Notes: generated by a model not told the origin, from the letters alone. Numbered from the stretch's first letter, positions 1 to 9,083 are shown. The stretch: DNA of 64,000 nt from HXMU1420-13 sp965601825 (GCA_965601825.1 OZ271839.1:1364001-1428000); one strand, 5' to 3'. Translations and numbers: made by a program.

Positions 1-1331
1 ATGGAATTATTACCGGTTTCGGTAAGATTAATGGTCGACCTGTGTATGTATTTAGCCAGGATTTCACTGTTTTTGGTGGATCACTTTCTGAGACATTCGC
101 CGAGAAAATGTGCAAGATTATGGATTTGGCTATGAAAAATGGTATTCCTGTGATTGGACTTAATGATTCAGGCGGTGCCCGAATTCAGGAAGGTGTTTCT
201 TCTCTTGGTGGATATGCCGAAGTATTCTGGAGAAATAGTATGGCATCAGGGGTTGTACCACAGATTTCTGCCATTATGGGGCCATGTGCAGGTGGTGCGG
301 TTTATAGTCCTGCTCTTACTGATTTCATTTATATGGTTGAAAATACGAGCTACATGTTTGTAACCGGGCCAAATGTTGTGAAAACGGTAACACATGAAGA
401 AGTAACATCAGAGGAATTGGGTGGTGCGGCAACTCATAATTCGAAGTCAGGAGTTGCACATTTTTCAGCTGCGAATGATGCAGTTTGTCTACAGGAAATC
501 AGAAAGTTGATGAGCTATATCCCTCAGAATTGTGAGGAAAAGGTTCCAATGATTGCCCCAAAAGATCCAGATTCTGCTAAAGCAAAAGCATTGGATGATA
601 TTGTACCATTGAACCCAAATAAGCCATACGATATGCATGATGTAATTCAGGGTATTGTAGATGCAGACTCATTTTATGAGGTTCAAAAAGACTATGCTGA
701 GAATATAATTGTTGGGTTTGCAAGATTAGGTGGTCGTTCTGTTGGTATTGTTGCGAATCAGCCACTTTCACTAGCCGGTGTTTTGGGAGTTAAATCTTCC
801 TTGAAAGGAGCACGTTTTGTTCGTTTCTGTGATGCTTTCAATATTCCTTTAGTTGTATTTGAAGATGTTCCTGGATTCTTACCTGGAACAGATCAGGAAT
901 GGGGAGGAATCATTAAACATGGAGCAAAACTGCTTTATGCATTCTGCGAAGCTACGGTTCCAAAAATGACGGTGATAACAAGAAAAGCTTATGGTGGTGC
1001 GTACGATGTGATGAACTCGAAACACATACGTGCAGATTATAACGTGGCCTGGCCAACGGCAGAAATCGCAGTTATGGGAACTAAAGGTGCAGTGGAAATT
1101 ATCTTCAGAAGAGAAATTTCTGCGGCTGATGATCCTGCTGCAAAACAAGCTGAGTTGGAAGCAAAATATGGGGAAGAGTTTGCGCATCCATATCGTGCTG
1201 CAGCTCGTGGATTTATTGATGATGTGATTTTCCCATCAGAAACCCGTGCAAAATTGATTAATGCTTTCGAATTTTGCCAGAATAAAGTGGATTCTGTGCC
1301 GAAGAAAAAGCACGATAACTTGCCTTTATAA
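1..1331 (+). CDS. pccB: Propionyl-CoA carboxylase beta chain (carboxyltransferase), 5' end missing
   Basis: This is the carboxyltransferase subunit that moves CO2 from biotin to propionyl-CoA (or acetyl-CoA) to give methylmalonyl-CoA. The reading frame is open from base 3, and the residues before the first internal Met (GIITGFGKINGRPVYVF) belong to the family, so the gene begins outside the window. The two crotonase-fold halves of the family are visible: NDSGGARIQEG and IMGPCAGGAVYSPALTDF in the N half, then DVPGFLPGT and ITRKAYGGAYDVM in the C half. Similarity to human PCCB runs along the whole length, including the terminal NLPL. The related decarboxylase subunit MmdA cannot be fully excluded, because the partner genes are not visible. 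A hairpin terminator follows the stop. Confidence 0.93.
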   Translation, partial: GIITGFGKINGRPVYVFSQDFTVFGGSLSETFAEKMCKIMDLAMKNGIPVIGLNDSGGARIQEGVSSLGGYAEVFWRNSMASGVVPQISAIMGPCAGGAVYSPALTDFIYMVENTSYMFVTGPNVVKTVTHEEVTSEELGGAATHNSKSGVAHFSAANDAVCLQEIRKLMSYIPQNCEEKVPMIAPKDPDSAKAKALDDIVPLNPNKPYDMHDVIQGIVDADSFYEVQKDYAENIIVGFARLGGRSVGIVANQPLSLAGVLGVKSSLKGARFVRFCDAFNIPLVVFEDVPGFLPGTDQEWGGIIKHGAKLLYAFCEATVPKMTVITRKAYGGAYDVMNSKHIRADYNVAWPTAEIAVMGTKGAVEIIFRREISAADDPAAKQAELEAKYGEEFAHPYRAAARGFIDDVIFPSETRAKLINAFEFCQNKVDSVPKKKHDNLPL

Positions 1332-1337
1332 TCTTTT

Positions 1338-1390
1338 AAGTCATTCTTCTCCCGTCTGTTTTCGGGAGATGGATGACTTTATTTTTTATC
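1338..1390. terminator. Hairpin terminator between pccB and the convergent thioesterase gene
   Basis: An imperfect 17-bp stem (AAGTCATTCTTCTCCCG at 1338-1354 against CGGGAGATGGATGACTT at 1363-1379) is followed by a T-rich run (TATTTTTTA) on the + strand. It also overlaps the stop codon of the convergent gene. The same hairpin design recurs at 25076-25118. Confidence 0.7.
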
Positions 1391-1807
1391 CACTATAGCA
1401 AGTGTACATCTGGAAGTACAAACAAGCTTACCACGTTCATCTTCAATTTTGATTTCCCAAACATGAATGGTTCTTCCTAATTGAATGGGTTTAGCAACTG
1501 CTTTTACTTTACCACCTTCTTTCACTGATCGATGATGATTGGCGTTGATTTCAATTCCTACTGCTGTTTTTGAGTCCGGAACATTGACCCATCCACCAAT
1601 TGAGCATAGGGTCTCAGCAAGCGCAACAGACGCACCACCATGAAGGATTCGAAATGGTTGAACAGTTCTGGAATCGACTGGCATTTCAGCAATTAGCTCA
1701 TCTCTGCTTATCTTCAAAAAGCTGATTCCAAGCGTTGTTCCCATATTTTCAGCTTGATTTTCAAAAAACCAAGCTACTTTGTCTTCTATATTTTTTTCTA
1801 TTTCCAT
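1379..1807 (-). CDS. PaaI/MenI-type hotdog thioesterase
   Basis: A 142-residue hotdog-fold acyl-CoA thioesterase. The family signature is the stretch around residues 54-68 (RILHGGASVALAETL), which carries the HGG turn and the catalytic acidic residue in the hotdog helix. Relatives include YbdB/EntH, MenI (1,4-dihydroxy-2-naphthoyl-CoA hydrolase) and PaaI. The substrate cannot be read from sequence. It could serve menaquinone synthesis, but there are no men genes nearby. The divergent acyl-CoA ligase and the beta-oxidation operon instead suggest general CoA-ester hydrolysis. It is convergent with pccB. Confidence 0.8.
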   Translation of the reverse strand: MEIEKNIEDKVAWFFENQAENMGTTLGISFLKISRDELIAEMPVDSRTVQPFRILHGGASVALAETLCSIGGWVNVPDSKTAVGIEINANHHRSVKEGGKVKAVAKPIQLGRTIHVWEIKIEDERGKLVCTSRCTLAIVDKK

Positions 1808-1909
1808 ATATATTTACTTAACACTGTTAAGTGTTGTAATTATTCGTTGGAACCGCTTTCTTGTATACGTTCGCATAACATCGGTCAGATAACAAAATCA
1901 GAAGAAAGT

Positions 1910-3715
1910 ATGAAATATGAACCTGCAGTAGTACCGCTTTTAATTGATGAGCGGTTAAAACATAATAAGCTCGGAATTGCGGCTGCGGTTAAAAGAAATG
2001 GTGAATGGATTGAAACCAGTGTTGATGAGTTCCGGAATAAGGTTAAATATTTAGGACTTGGTTTATATTCACTTGGGGTGAGAAGGGGTGATCGAGTATC
2101 TATCCATTCAGAAAATTCAACAGAATGGTTGATTTGTGATCAGGCAGTACTTTCTATAGGAGCGGTTAATGTTGCCATTTACACAACTCAACCGGCGGAT
2201 CAGATAAAATATATTCTCGAAAATTCAGAAGCGAAGGTTCATATTGTATCTAATGATGCACTATTTGAAGAAACTAAACCTCTGATTAAACCGATTAAGT
2301 CAGTTACTTCCATTATTTCAATTCAACCTACATCACACAAAAAGCTATTAGGTTTTGAGCAGGTGATGGATATGGGAAAAGAGGTAGAAAAAGAAAATCC
2401 AAAGCTTTTTGATGAGTTAAGAAATGCGATTGAACCTGACGATTTAGCTAATATTAATTATACCTCTGGTACAACAGGTGTCCCAAAAGGCGTAATGTTA
2501 ACTCATATGAATCTGGCTTCAAATACGATTGCATCCGCTGCAAGAATGCCTTTCAATACTGAAATTATTGATCGCCCGAAGATTCTATCATACTTACCAT
2601 TGGCGCATATGTTAGAAAGGATTGCGGCCTATCTATACATCCATGAAGGTGCCAGTATATATTATGTTGAGGATATCACAGAGTTCAAGACAGACTTAAT
2701 TACGATTAAGCCAATTTATTTTGCAACCGTACCACGTCTCCTAGAAAAAATCATGACGGGATTGAAAGTTCGAGGACAGGAATTAAGTGGTGCAAAGAAG
2801 ACTCTATATTACTGGGCTATTAAGTTTGCCGAACAGTATGATCCGGAAAAACCACCGACCGGATTGGATGCACTGAAATGGAAATTCGCAGACAAATTAG
2901 TCTATTCAAAAATCAGAGAAGGCATGGGTGGGAATCTGATTGGTACTACAGTTGGTGGTGCCGCACTCGCGCCAAGTGTGATGCGTTTTTTTAATGGTAT
3001 TGGCTTCCAGGTTGGAATGGGATATGGATTAACAGAAACATCACCTGTAATGACATCGAGCCTTCCGGATCAGATAAGAATCGGCTCTGCAGGTTTGCCA
3101 CTGGAAGATGTAGAAATAAGAATTGCAGAAGATGGTGAGATACAAACCATCGGTCCGAATGTGATGAAAGGGTATTATAAAATGCCCGATAAAACTGCCG
3201 AAGTAATGACAGAAGATGGTTGGTTTTGTACCGGTGATATTGGATATATAGACGATGAAGGTTGGCTTTTTATCACCGATAGAAAGAAGTCGATGTTCAA
3301 ATTATCAACGGGGAAGTATGTAGCTCCTCAACCGATAGAGAATTCTTTAATGAATAGTGGATTTATCGACCAGGCGCTTGTGATAGGTAATCAAGAGAAG
3401 TTTTGTTCAGCTTTAATAGTGCCCGACTGGGTTAATATGAAAAAGAGATTCGAAAGCAATGGGCATGAATTTCCATCAGAGAATTATGTGGAAAATGAGT
3501 TTGTCCTGCATCGAATTCAAAAAGAGGTAGACAAAGTTAATATGAAGCTTCCTCATTGGGAAAAAGTCAAAAAATTCATTTTGATTGAAGATGCTTTCAC
3601 AATTGAGAAGGGTGAATTAACCCCCAAAATGAGTATTCGAAGAAGTGTTGTTAAAGAGCATCACAAAGATTCCATTTCGCAAATTTATGCCGACTCAGAA
3701 ACTTCAGCCATATGA
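1910..3715 (+). CDS. Long-chain acyl-CoA synthetase (AMP-forming)
   Basis: Activates fatty acids to acyl-CoA with ATP and is the first gene of a beta-oxidation operon. The ANL-superfamily P-loop is clear (YTSGTTGVPKG). Further motifs are GYGLTETSP, the A8-type hinge TGDIGYIDDEGWLFITDRKK, and a C-terminal domain of about 110 residues. The frame stays open back to 1754, but the extra 52 codons are low-complexity and overlap the divergent thioesterase. The ATG at 1910 begins family-like sequence (MKYEPAVVPLL) and gives 601 residues, the normal size for FadD15/FACL-type ligases. The stop overlaps the next start (ATGA at 3712), so translation is probably coupled. Chain-length preference is not visible. 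Confidence 0.9.
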   Translation: MKYEPAVVPLLIDERLKHNKLGIAAAVKRNGEWIETSVDEFRNKVKYLGLGLYSLGVRRGDRVSIHSENSTEWLICDQAVLSIGAVNVAIYTTQPADQIKYILENSEAKVHIVSNDALFEETKPLIKPIKSVTSIISIQPTSHKKLLGFEQVMDMGKEVEKENPKLFDELRNAIEPDDLANINYTSGTTGVPKGVMLTHMNLASNTIASAARMPFNTEIIDRPKILSYLPLAHMLERIAAYLYIHEGASIYYVEDITEFKTDLITIKPIYFATVPRLLEKIMTGLKVRGQELSGAKKTLYYWAIKFAEQYDPEKPPTGLDALKWKFADKLVYSKIREGMGGNLIGTTVGGAALAPSVMRFFNGIGFQVGMGYGLTETSPVMTSSLPDQIRIGSAGLPLEDVEIRIAEDGEIQTIGPNVMKGYYKMPDKTAEVMTEDGWFCTGDIGYIDDEGWLFITDRKKSMFKLSTGKYVAPQPIENSLMNSGFIDQALVIGNQEKFCSALIVPDWVNMKKRFESNGHEFPSENYVENEFVLHRIQKEVDKVNMKLPHWEKVKKFILIEDAFTIEKGELTPKMSIRRSVVKEHHKDSISQIYADSETSAI

Positions 3716-6063
3716 AAGCCTATCGAAGAATAAGAAAAGTCGCAGTCTTGGGATCAGGAGTAATGGGAAGTCAAATTGCAGCTCATTGCGTTAATGCGGG
3801 TTTGGAAGTTTTGCTACTTGATCTGAAAAGTGATGATCCAAAACGACCAAATAAAATTGCAGAAGAGAGTTTAAAGAAGATCACAAAGATTAAACCGGCT
3901 GCTTTTGCTATTCCGGATTTTGCCGGGTTGGTTAAGACCGGAAACTTTGACGATGACCTAACCAAACTTGCTGATTATGATTGGATTTGCGAGGTCGTGA
4001 TTGAACGAATGGATATTAAACAGCAATTATTATCCAAGATTGATGCGGCCAGATCCGAGCATTCCATTGTAAGTTCTAATACATCCGGCCTTCCTATTTC
4101 TGAAATATCTTCAACTTGTACTTCATCCTTTAAGAAGCATTTTCTCGGAACCCATTTCTTTAATCCTCCAAGATATATGCATCTTTTGGAGTTGATTCCT
4201 CTTAGTGAAACTAAAGATGATGTCCTCGAAACCATGACTTTGTTCTTTGATCGAGTACTTGGTAAAGGAGTAGTGTATTGCAAAGACACTCCAAACTTTA
4301 TAGCCAATAGAATTGGCGTGTATTCAATGGCAAGTCTGCTACCTTATTTCTTTAACGGAGATTTTAGGGCTGAAGAAATCGATCTACTTTGTGGTACAAT
4401 TTCAGGGTACTCAAAAGCAGCATCGTTTCGAACGGCGGATATTGCAGGTTTAGATGTGCTTGCTCATGTTGCATCGAACTTATATCCGGCTATTCCCCAA
4501 GATGAAGAACGGGAAGTATTCAATTTGCCTGAAGGTTTCTTGAATATGGTCCAGAATGGTTCAATTGGGAATAAGTCAGGGCAAGGTTTTTATAAAAAAG
4601 TTCAAACCAAGACTGGCCGAGAATTTCATGTTATAAATCCTGATTCACTTGAATATGAGCTTCAAGAAAAGCCAAAGTTTGAAATAATTGCTGATGCAAA
4701 GAAAATTTCGAATTTGGCTGAAAGACTAAATTTTCTTGTAAATCATGATTCGAGAGAAGGAAAATTTATCTGGGAAGTTCAGCGCAAGTTGATGTTATAT
4801 GCTGCAAATCGAATCCCTGAAATATCAGATTCAATTGAAGCGGTTGATCGTGCAATGAAATGGGGATTTAACTGGGAAATGGGGCCATTTGAAAGGTGGG
4901 ATGCAATAGGAATAAATGAGGCAGCATCTCGAATCAAAGAAGATGGGTTTACAGTTCCGGTACTAATCCAGGAAATGTTGGATGCGGGAATAACCAGATT
5001 TTATGAAGATGGAAAAGTGTATGATCCGATTTCTAAATCGATGGTTGGTATTCCGCTTCAATCAAGTAAAGAAATCACAAAAAACAGTGTTTATTCCGGG
5101 AAACCAATCATAGAAAATAAATCAACAGCATTACATGATATTGGTGATGGAATTACGCTTTTCGAGTTTAAAACAAAGAATTCCGCGTTGAATTCAGAGT
5201 TGGTTAATTCTCTGGAAGAATCACTTTCTATTGTAGAAAAGGATTATGAAGGTATGGTTATCAGTCACTGGGGAAGTAATTTTGCTGTTGGTGCTGATTT
5301 GATGGAGGCGATAACAAAGTACCAACAAGGTGACATAAATGGAGTCTATAAAACGGTTGATGACTTCCAACGAACAGCTGTTTCTCTTCGGTATGCACCG
5401 TTTCCGGTTGTAGTTGCGCCATTTGGAATGGCGCTTGGAGGTGGAGCTGAGTTTATCTTGTATTCTGATAAAGTCGTTGCTCATCATGAATTGTACGTGG
5501 GACTGGTAGAAGTTGGTGTCGGTTTGATTCCTGCCGGAGGTGGAACAACAGAATTGCTTAAACGGGCGATGAACAATCTACCACCAGAAGCTGATCCACT
5601 TCCATTTATTAAAGAAGTATTTAAAACTATTGGTTTAGCAAAAGTATCTGAAAGTGCAGAAATGGCTAAAAAGCTGATGTTACTACCTGTGGATAGCATC
5701 ATTGAGATGAACCGAAATAATCTGATATCTACAGCTAAATCAGAAGCACTTTCGATGGTTGAAGAAGGATATCATCCACCAAGAAAAATGAAGATTCCGG
5801 TTCTTGGAAAAAAAGCCGAAAGTGTGCTTGGTCTAATGCTTTATGTAATGAACGAAGCCGGTTTTGCAACTGATTATGATCGAGTTGTAACAGGTAGAGT
5901 AGCGAAGGTTTTAGCAGGCGGCGATTTAATGGAGCCTCAAAATGTGTCGGAAGACTATCTCTTACGTTTGGAGCGTGAAGCAATTTTTGAATGCTTGAAT
6001 GATGAGCGATCTCATGCACGAATAGAGCATATGTTGAAGACAGGAAAACCACTGAGGAATTAG
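3712..6063 (+). CDS. fadN: FadN-like 3-hydroxyacyl-CoA dehydrogenase / enoyl-CoA hydratase
   Basis: A bifunctional enzyme for the hydration and dehydrogenation steps of beta-oxidation. The dehydrogenase is N-terminal (NAD motif GSGVMG at residues 14-19, then GTHFFNPP in the catalytic region), followed by a second C-terminal 3HCDH-like segment. A crotonase domain covers roughly residues 470-690 (MALGGGAEF, GVGLIPAGGGTTE). This order is the reverse of E. coli FadB and matches Bacillus subtilis FadN; the length (783) is close to FadN (about 790). It starts inside the ligase stop codon. As in the B. subtilis fadNA pair, a thiolase lies downstream, but here an unrelated small gene separates the two. 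Confidence 0.88.
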   Translation: MKAYRRIRKVAVLGSGVMGSQIAAHCVNAGLEVLLLDLKSDDPKRPNKIAEESLKKITKIKPAAFAIPDFAGLVKTGNFDDDLTKLADYDWICEVVIERMDIKQQLLSKIDAARSEHSIVSSNTSGLPISEISSTCTSSFKKHFLGTHFFNPPRYMHLLELIPLSETKDDVLETMTLFFDRVLGKGVVYCKDTPNFIANRIGVYSMASLLPYFFNGDFRAEEIDLLCGTISGYSKAASFRTADIAGLDVLAHVASNLYPAIPQDEEREVFNLPEGFLNMVQNGSIGNKSGQGFYKKVQTKTGREFHVINPDSLEYELQEKPKFEIIADAKKISNLAERLNFLVNHDSREGKFIWEVQRKLMLYAANRIPEISDSIEAVDRAMKWGFNWEMGPFERWDAIGINEAASRIKEDGFTVPVLIQEMLDAGITRFYEDGKVYDPISKSMVGIPLQSSKEITKNSVYSGKPIIENKSTALHDIGDGITLFEFKTKNSALNSELVNSLEESLSIVEKDYEGMVISHWGSNFAVGADLMEAITKYQQGDINGVYKTVDDFQRTAVSLRYAPFPVVVAPFGMALGGGAEFILYSDKVVAHHELYVGLVEVGVGLIPAGGGTTELLKRAMNNLPPEADPLPFIKEVFKTIGLAKVSESAEMAKKLMLLPVDSIIEMNRNNLISTAKSEALSMVEEGYHPPRKMKIPVLGKKAESVLGLMLYVMNEAGFATDYDRVVTGRVAKVLAGGDLMEPQNVSEDYLLRLEREAIFECLNDERSHARIEHMLKTGKPLRN

Positions 6064-6086
6064 ATCAGAGCAATGAGGATTGAGTC

Positions 6087-6452
6087 ATGAGAAACTATAA
6101 AGATTTAAAAATTTGGAAGAGATCAGTAGAGCTAGCTTCGTTGATTTATCAACTGACATCAAAGTTTCCCTCGGAAGAAAAGTTTGGAATAATAAGTCAA
6201 CTTAGAAGGGCATCGATTTCAATTTCATCTAATATTGCTGAAGGTTCAGCAAGATCGTCTGAAAAAGATTTTTCTAGATTTATTGATATCGCATATGGAT
6301 CATTATGTGAAGTAGAAACTCAATTGATCATTGCACATGATTTAAAATTTATATCAAATCAGGAACATGAACGCATACATCTTGAAGTAAATGAACTTCA
6401 GAAAATGATTTATACATTTTCGAGGACTCTAAAAAAAGCTCAGTACCCATGA
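6087..6452 (+). CDS. Four-helix-bundle protein (S23/Avd-like)
   Basis: A 121-residue protein of the 'four helix bundle protein' family (23S rRNA intervening-sequence protein type, structurally like the Avd accessory protein of diversity-generating retroelements). The signature is visible: LKIWKRSVELASLIYQLT near the start, FGIISQLRRASISISSNIAEG, and SLCEVETQLIIA. The biochemical role of the family is poorly known. It sits 23 bp after fadN and its stop overlaps the thiolase start (ATGA at 6449), so it is translated as part of the operon. No rRNA, reverse transcriptase or variable repeat is nearby. Confidence 0.85.
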   Translation: MRNYKDLKIWKRSVELASLIYQLTSKFPSEEKFGIISQLRRASISISSNIAEGSARSSEKDFSRFIDIAYGSLCEVETQLIIAHDLKFISNQEHERIHLEVNELQKMIYTFSRTLKKAQYP

Positions 6453-7651
6453 CTCATAACTCAAGACTTAAAGAAGCCTATATTATCGATGCAAAAAGAA
6501 CTGCTTGTGGGAAAGCAAATAAAGGAAGTTTTCGATATACCTATCCTGATACTTTGGCTGCAGAAGTAATAAAAGATTTGATAGCGAAAACTCCAAATCT
6601 TGATTCATCTAGAGTTGATGATGTAATAATGGGCTGCGCTTTTCCTGAAGCTTCACAAGGATTAAATATTGCGAGAAATATTGCTCTACATGCCGGATTA
6701 CCTGACAATGTTCCCGGCATGACAGTAAATCGATTTTGTTCATCGGGTTTACAAACCATTGCAATGGCTGCTGAGAGAATTATGGTTGGTGCAGCTGATG
6801 TGATCATTGCTGGTGGAGTAGAAAGCATGAGCATGGTTCCAATGGGAGGAATGTCAGTACAGCCTAATCCAAATATTATGGATAATCGTCCCGAGATATA
6901 TATCAGTATGGGATTGACAGCAGAGAATCTTGCATCTAAATATGAGATTTCGAGAGATGAACAGGACGAATTTGCTCTGAATAGTCACCTTAAGGCTGTT
7001 TCTGCTTGGGAAAATGGGCGATTTGATAATCAAATCACGTCAGTGAATATTGTTAAGCAACATATTACATCAGATGGTGAACTTGTTGGGAAATCAGTTG
7101 CCATTAATGCAGATGAAGGACCTCGTGCAGATACTTCATTAGAGGTTTTGAGTAAACTGAGACCTGTATTCAAGGTGAAAGGAAGTGTTACTGCCGGTAA
7201 TTCATCACAAATGAATGATGCAGCATCAGCGGTTTTAATTGTATCCGGAGAAGTTGTAAAGGAACTTGGTTTAGAACCCATTGCAAGATATATCTCCTAT
7301 CAGGTTGCCGGAGTAGCACCTGAATTAATGGGAATTGGTCCGGTTGAAGCTGTTCCAAAAGCACTTAATCAAGCTGGTTTAGAATTAAAATCTATTGATT
7401 TAATTGAGCTAAACGAAGCTTTTGCTGCTCAGGCGCTTTCAGTTATCAAAGAATTAGATTTAGACCCAGAAATTGTAAATATCAATGGTGGTGCAATAGC
7501 AATGGGGCATCCACTTGGATGTACTGGAGCAAAACTTACAACTCAAATTTTACATGATCTGAAAGCTCAGAGAAAGAAATATGGAATGGTGACAATGTGT
7601 ATTGGTGGTGGAATGGGAGCAGCAGGAATATTCGAAAATCTTCAGGTTTAA
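6449..7651 (+). CDS. fadA: Acetyl-CoA C-acyltransferase (thiolase)
   Basis: Carries out the thiolytic last step of beta-oxidation: 3-ketoacyl-CoA plus CoA gives acetyl-CoA plus shortened acyl-CoA. The catalytic residues are all present: Cys97 in NRFCSSGLQ, His354 in AMGHPLGCTGAK and Cys384 in CIGGGMGAAG, with NEAFAAQ between. At 400 residues it has the normal thiolase length. It follows the four-helix-bundle gene with a 4-bp ATGA overlap, and the dienoyl-CoA reductase begins 1 bp after its stop. The degradative role is inferred from the operon; a biosynthetic acetoacetyl-CoA thiolase would look similar. Confidence 0.93.
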   Translation: MTHNSRLKEAYIIDAKRTACGKANKGSFRYTYPDTLAAEVIKDLIAKTPNLDSSRVDDVIMGCAFPEASQGLNIARNIALHAGLPDNVPGMTVNRFCSSGLQTIAMAAERIMVGAADVIIAGGVESMSMVPMGGMSVQPNPNIMDNRPEIYISMGLTAENLASKYEISRDEQDEFALNSHLKAVSAWENGRFDNQITSVNIVKQHITSDGELVGKSVAINADEGPRADTSLEVLSKLRPVFKVKGSVTAGNSSQMNDAASAVLIVSGEVVKELGLEPIARYISYQVAGVAPELMGIGPVEAVPKALNQAGLELKSIDLIELNEAFAAQALSVIKELDLDPEIVNINGGAIAMGHPLGCTGAKLTTQILHDLKAQRKKYGMVTMCIGGGMGAAGIFENLQV

Positions 7652-7652
7652 T

Positions 7653-8507
7653 ATGTTTACAACAGACACTCTAAAAGGAAAAACAATTCTAGTTACGGGA
7701 GGAGGCAGTGGATTAGGTCTTGCAATGGCTAAAGGTTTTTGTAGATCTGGAGCAGATGTAGCTATATGTGGTAGAACACTAGAAAAACTTGAAAAAGCTG
7801 TAAATGAAATCCAGAATGAGCGTGAAGGTTCTAAAGTGAAAGGATTTTCTGTAGATGTTCGTGATCATGAAGCTGTAAAAGCAATGTTTGATGATATTGT
7901 TAGTCATTTTGGAAAGCTCAATGGGCTAGTTAATAACGCAGCTGGGAATTTCTTATCAGCTTCAGAGGATCTTTCTCCCGGTGGTTTCAAAGCCATTGTT
8001 GATATTGTTCTTCATGGCACATTTAATTGTACCCATGCGTTTGGAAATTATTTGATTGACAAGAAACTAGAAGGATCGATTCTTAACATTGTTACTACTT
8101 ATGCCGAACATGGATCTTCTTTTGTACTTCCATCAGCATGCGCAAAAGCAGGAGTACTTGCAATGACGAAATCATTAGCTCATGAATGGGCGGAATATGG
8201 AATCCGAGTGAATGCAATTGCTCCCGGTCCGTTTCAAACCAAAGGTGCGTGGGCTAGACTCGTTCCAGACTCAATGGTAGAAAAGATGATGGTTAAGCAA
8301 ATCCCATTGAAAAGATTAGGCAAACACGAGGAACTCGCCAATTTGGCAATATTCCTCATGTCTGACCTCGTTCCTTATATAACCGGAGAATCTGTTGTAA
8401 TTGATGGGGGAGAGAGTTTAAAAGCAGGTCAATTCAATTTTGTGACAGATGTAATGTCTCGAAAGAAATTGAAAATGGCGTTCAAAGCTATGAAACCAAA
8501 GAAGTAG
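7653..8507 (+). CDS. fadH: 2,4-dienoyl-CoA reductase-type SDR
   Basis: An NADPH-dependent short-chain dehydrogenase/reductase that removes double bonds during oxidation of unsaturated fatty acids. The cofactor motif is TGGGSGLG (residues 15-22), followed by NNAAGNF. The classical YxxxK motif reads SACAK, but Tyr150 and Lys165 have the same 15-residue spacing as the catalytic Tyr199/Lys214 of human DECR1, supporting the dienoyl-CoA reductase subgroup (Bacillus FadH/YkuF type). The ATG at 7653 is preferred to the in-frame 7602, because translation from 7602 would run into the thiolase coding region. It is the last gene of the operon and meets a small - strand gene stop to stop with no gap. Confidence 0.85.
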   Translation: MFTTDTLKGKTILVTGGGSGLGLAMAKGFCRSGADVAICGRTLEKLEKAVNEIQNEREGSKVKGFSVDVRDHEAVKAMFDDIVSHFGKLNGLVNNAAGNFLSASEDLSPGGFKAIVDIVLHGTFNCTHAFGNYLIDKKLEGSILNIVTTYAEHGSSFVLPSACAKAGVLAMTKSLAHEWAEYGIRVNAIAPGPFQTKGAWARLVPDSMVEKMMVKQIPLKRLGKHEELANLAIFLMSDLVPYITGESVVIDGGESLKAGQFNFVTDVMSRKKLKMAFKAMKPKK

Positions 8508-8663
8508 TTAACTAAACAGAAGTGCTATTGCTATAATGGTAGCTATCAAGCCGATGTAAAAAATATCTATGATTACATTCGGTTTGTGAAGCTTTAAATA
8601 ATGCTTGTTAATATAGTGCTCTAGTCCAAGCTTGTAGTATTTGTGGTACAATCCAGCTTTCAT
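8508..8663 (-). CDS. 51-residue single-span membrane protein
   Basis: A short gene encoding a charged, Tyr/His-rich N half (MKAGLYHKYYKLGLEHYINK) and one hydrophobic C-terminal helix (about residues 31-50). The start is supported by a near-perfect Shine-Dalgarno (AAGGAGGT, 5 bases before the ATG), much stronger than most genes here. It ends exactly where the reductase gene ends on the other strand. The function is unknown to me. The protein is probably inserted in the inner membrane with the charged end in the cytoplasm. Confidence 0.62.
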   Translation of the reverse strand: MKAGLYHKYYKLGLEHYINKHYLKLHKPNVIIDIFYIGLIATIIAIALLFS

Positions 8664-8681
8664 GATGTACCTCCTTATCGT

Positions 8682-9083
8682 TTATAAATCTATTTCAGCT
8701 AATTGTTTTTCAAGTTCTGCAATACGAGTTCGAAGTTGGCTCACTTCTCTGTCTCTTTGAGTTACTCGGATCATTTCACCATCAATCCATGTTTCTACCC
8801 AAAGTTGCACGCCTTTATCATATTTAGCTTTGGTCACTAATTCATAGGTGTTATGATCATATAGCTTCCAAATACCATGTTCTAGGAAGCGATCGCCTTC
8901 TTTGTAATAATGCCCTTCTTGTAAGATTTCACCTGTAGAACTAAACATAACCATGTCATAATGGTTACCGATTACATGTGTGACAATTTTGTCATTCTCT
9001 TGATTTTCAATCTTATTTTGTGCGGTTACATTTGTTAGTCCGACTAATAAAATTAGGATAAGGGTAAATATCTGCGATTTCAT
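8682..9083 (-). CDS. Small secreted protein with C-terminal coiled coil
   Basis: A 133-residue protein with a Sec signal peptide (about residues 1-21, ending NVTAQ), a central part rich in aromatic and charged residues resembling MORN-like 'toxin-antitoxin YwqK'-style strands (EGHYYKEGDRFLEHGIWKLYD), and a terminal heptad helix (VSQLRTRIAELEKQLAEI). The start is set at 9083: the ATG is preceded by AGAGAGG and gives a proper signal peptide, whereas the in-frame 9110 start adds nine polar residues. Function unknown; probably periplasmic or envelope-associated. It lies 18 bp upstream of the 51-residue membrane protein on the same strand, so the two are likely cotranscribed. Confidence 0.7.
   Translation of the reverse strand: MKSQIFTLILILLVGLTNVTAQNKIENQENDKIVTHVIGNHYDMVMFSSTGEILQEGHYYKEGDRFLEHGIWKLYDHNTYELVTKAKYDKGVQLWVETWIDGEMIRVTQRDREVSQLRTRIAELEKQLAEIDL

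Noticed and set aside
879..1187. Antisense ORF of 102 codons inside pccB
   Set aside because: Shadow of the conserved carboxyltransferase frame with His/Cys/Phe-rich composition.
1754..1909. 52-codon N-terminal extension of the acyl-CoA ligase
   Set aside because: Not family-like, overlaps the divergent thioesterase, and the ATG at 1910 gives the normal length.
3975..4307. Antisense ORF of 110 codons inside the fadN-like gene
   Set aside because: Serine/isoleucine-rich shadow of a well-supported coding frame; no ribosome binding site or family resemblance.
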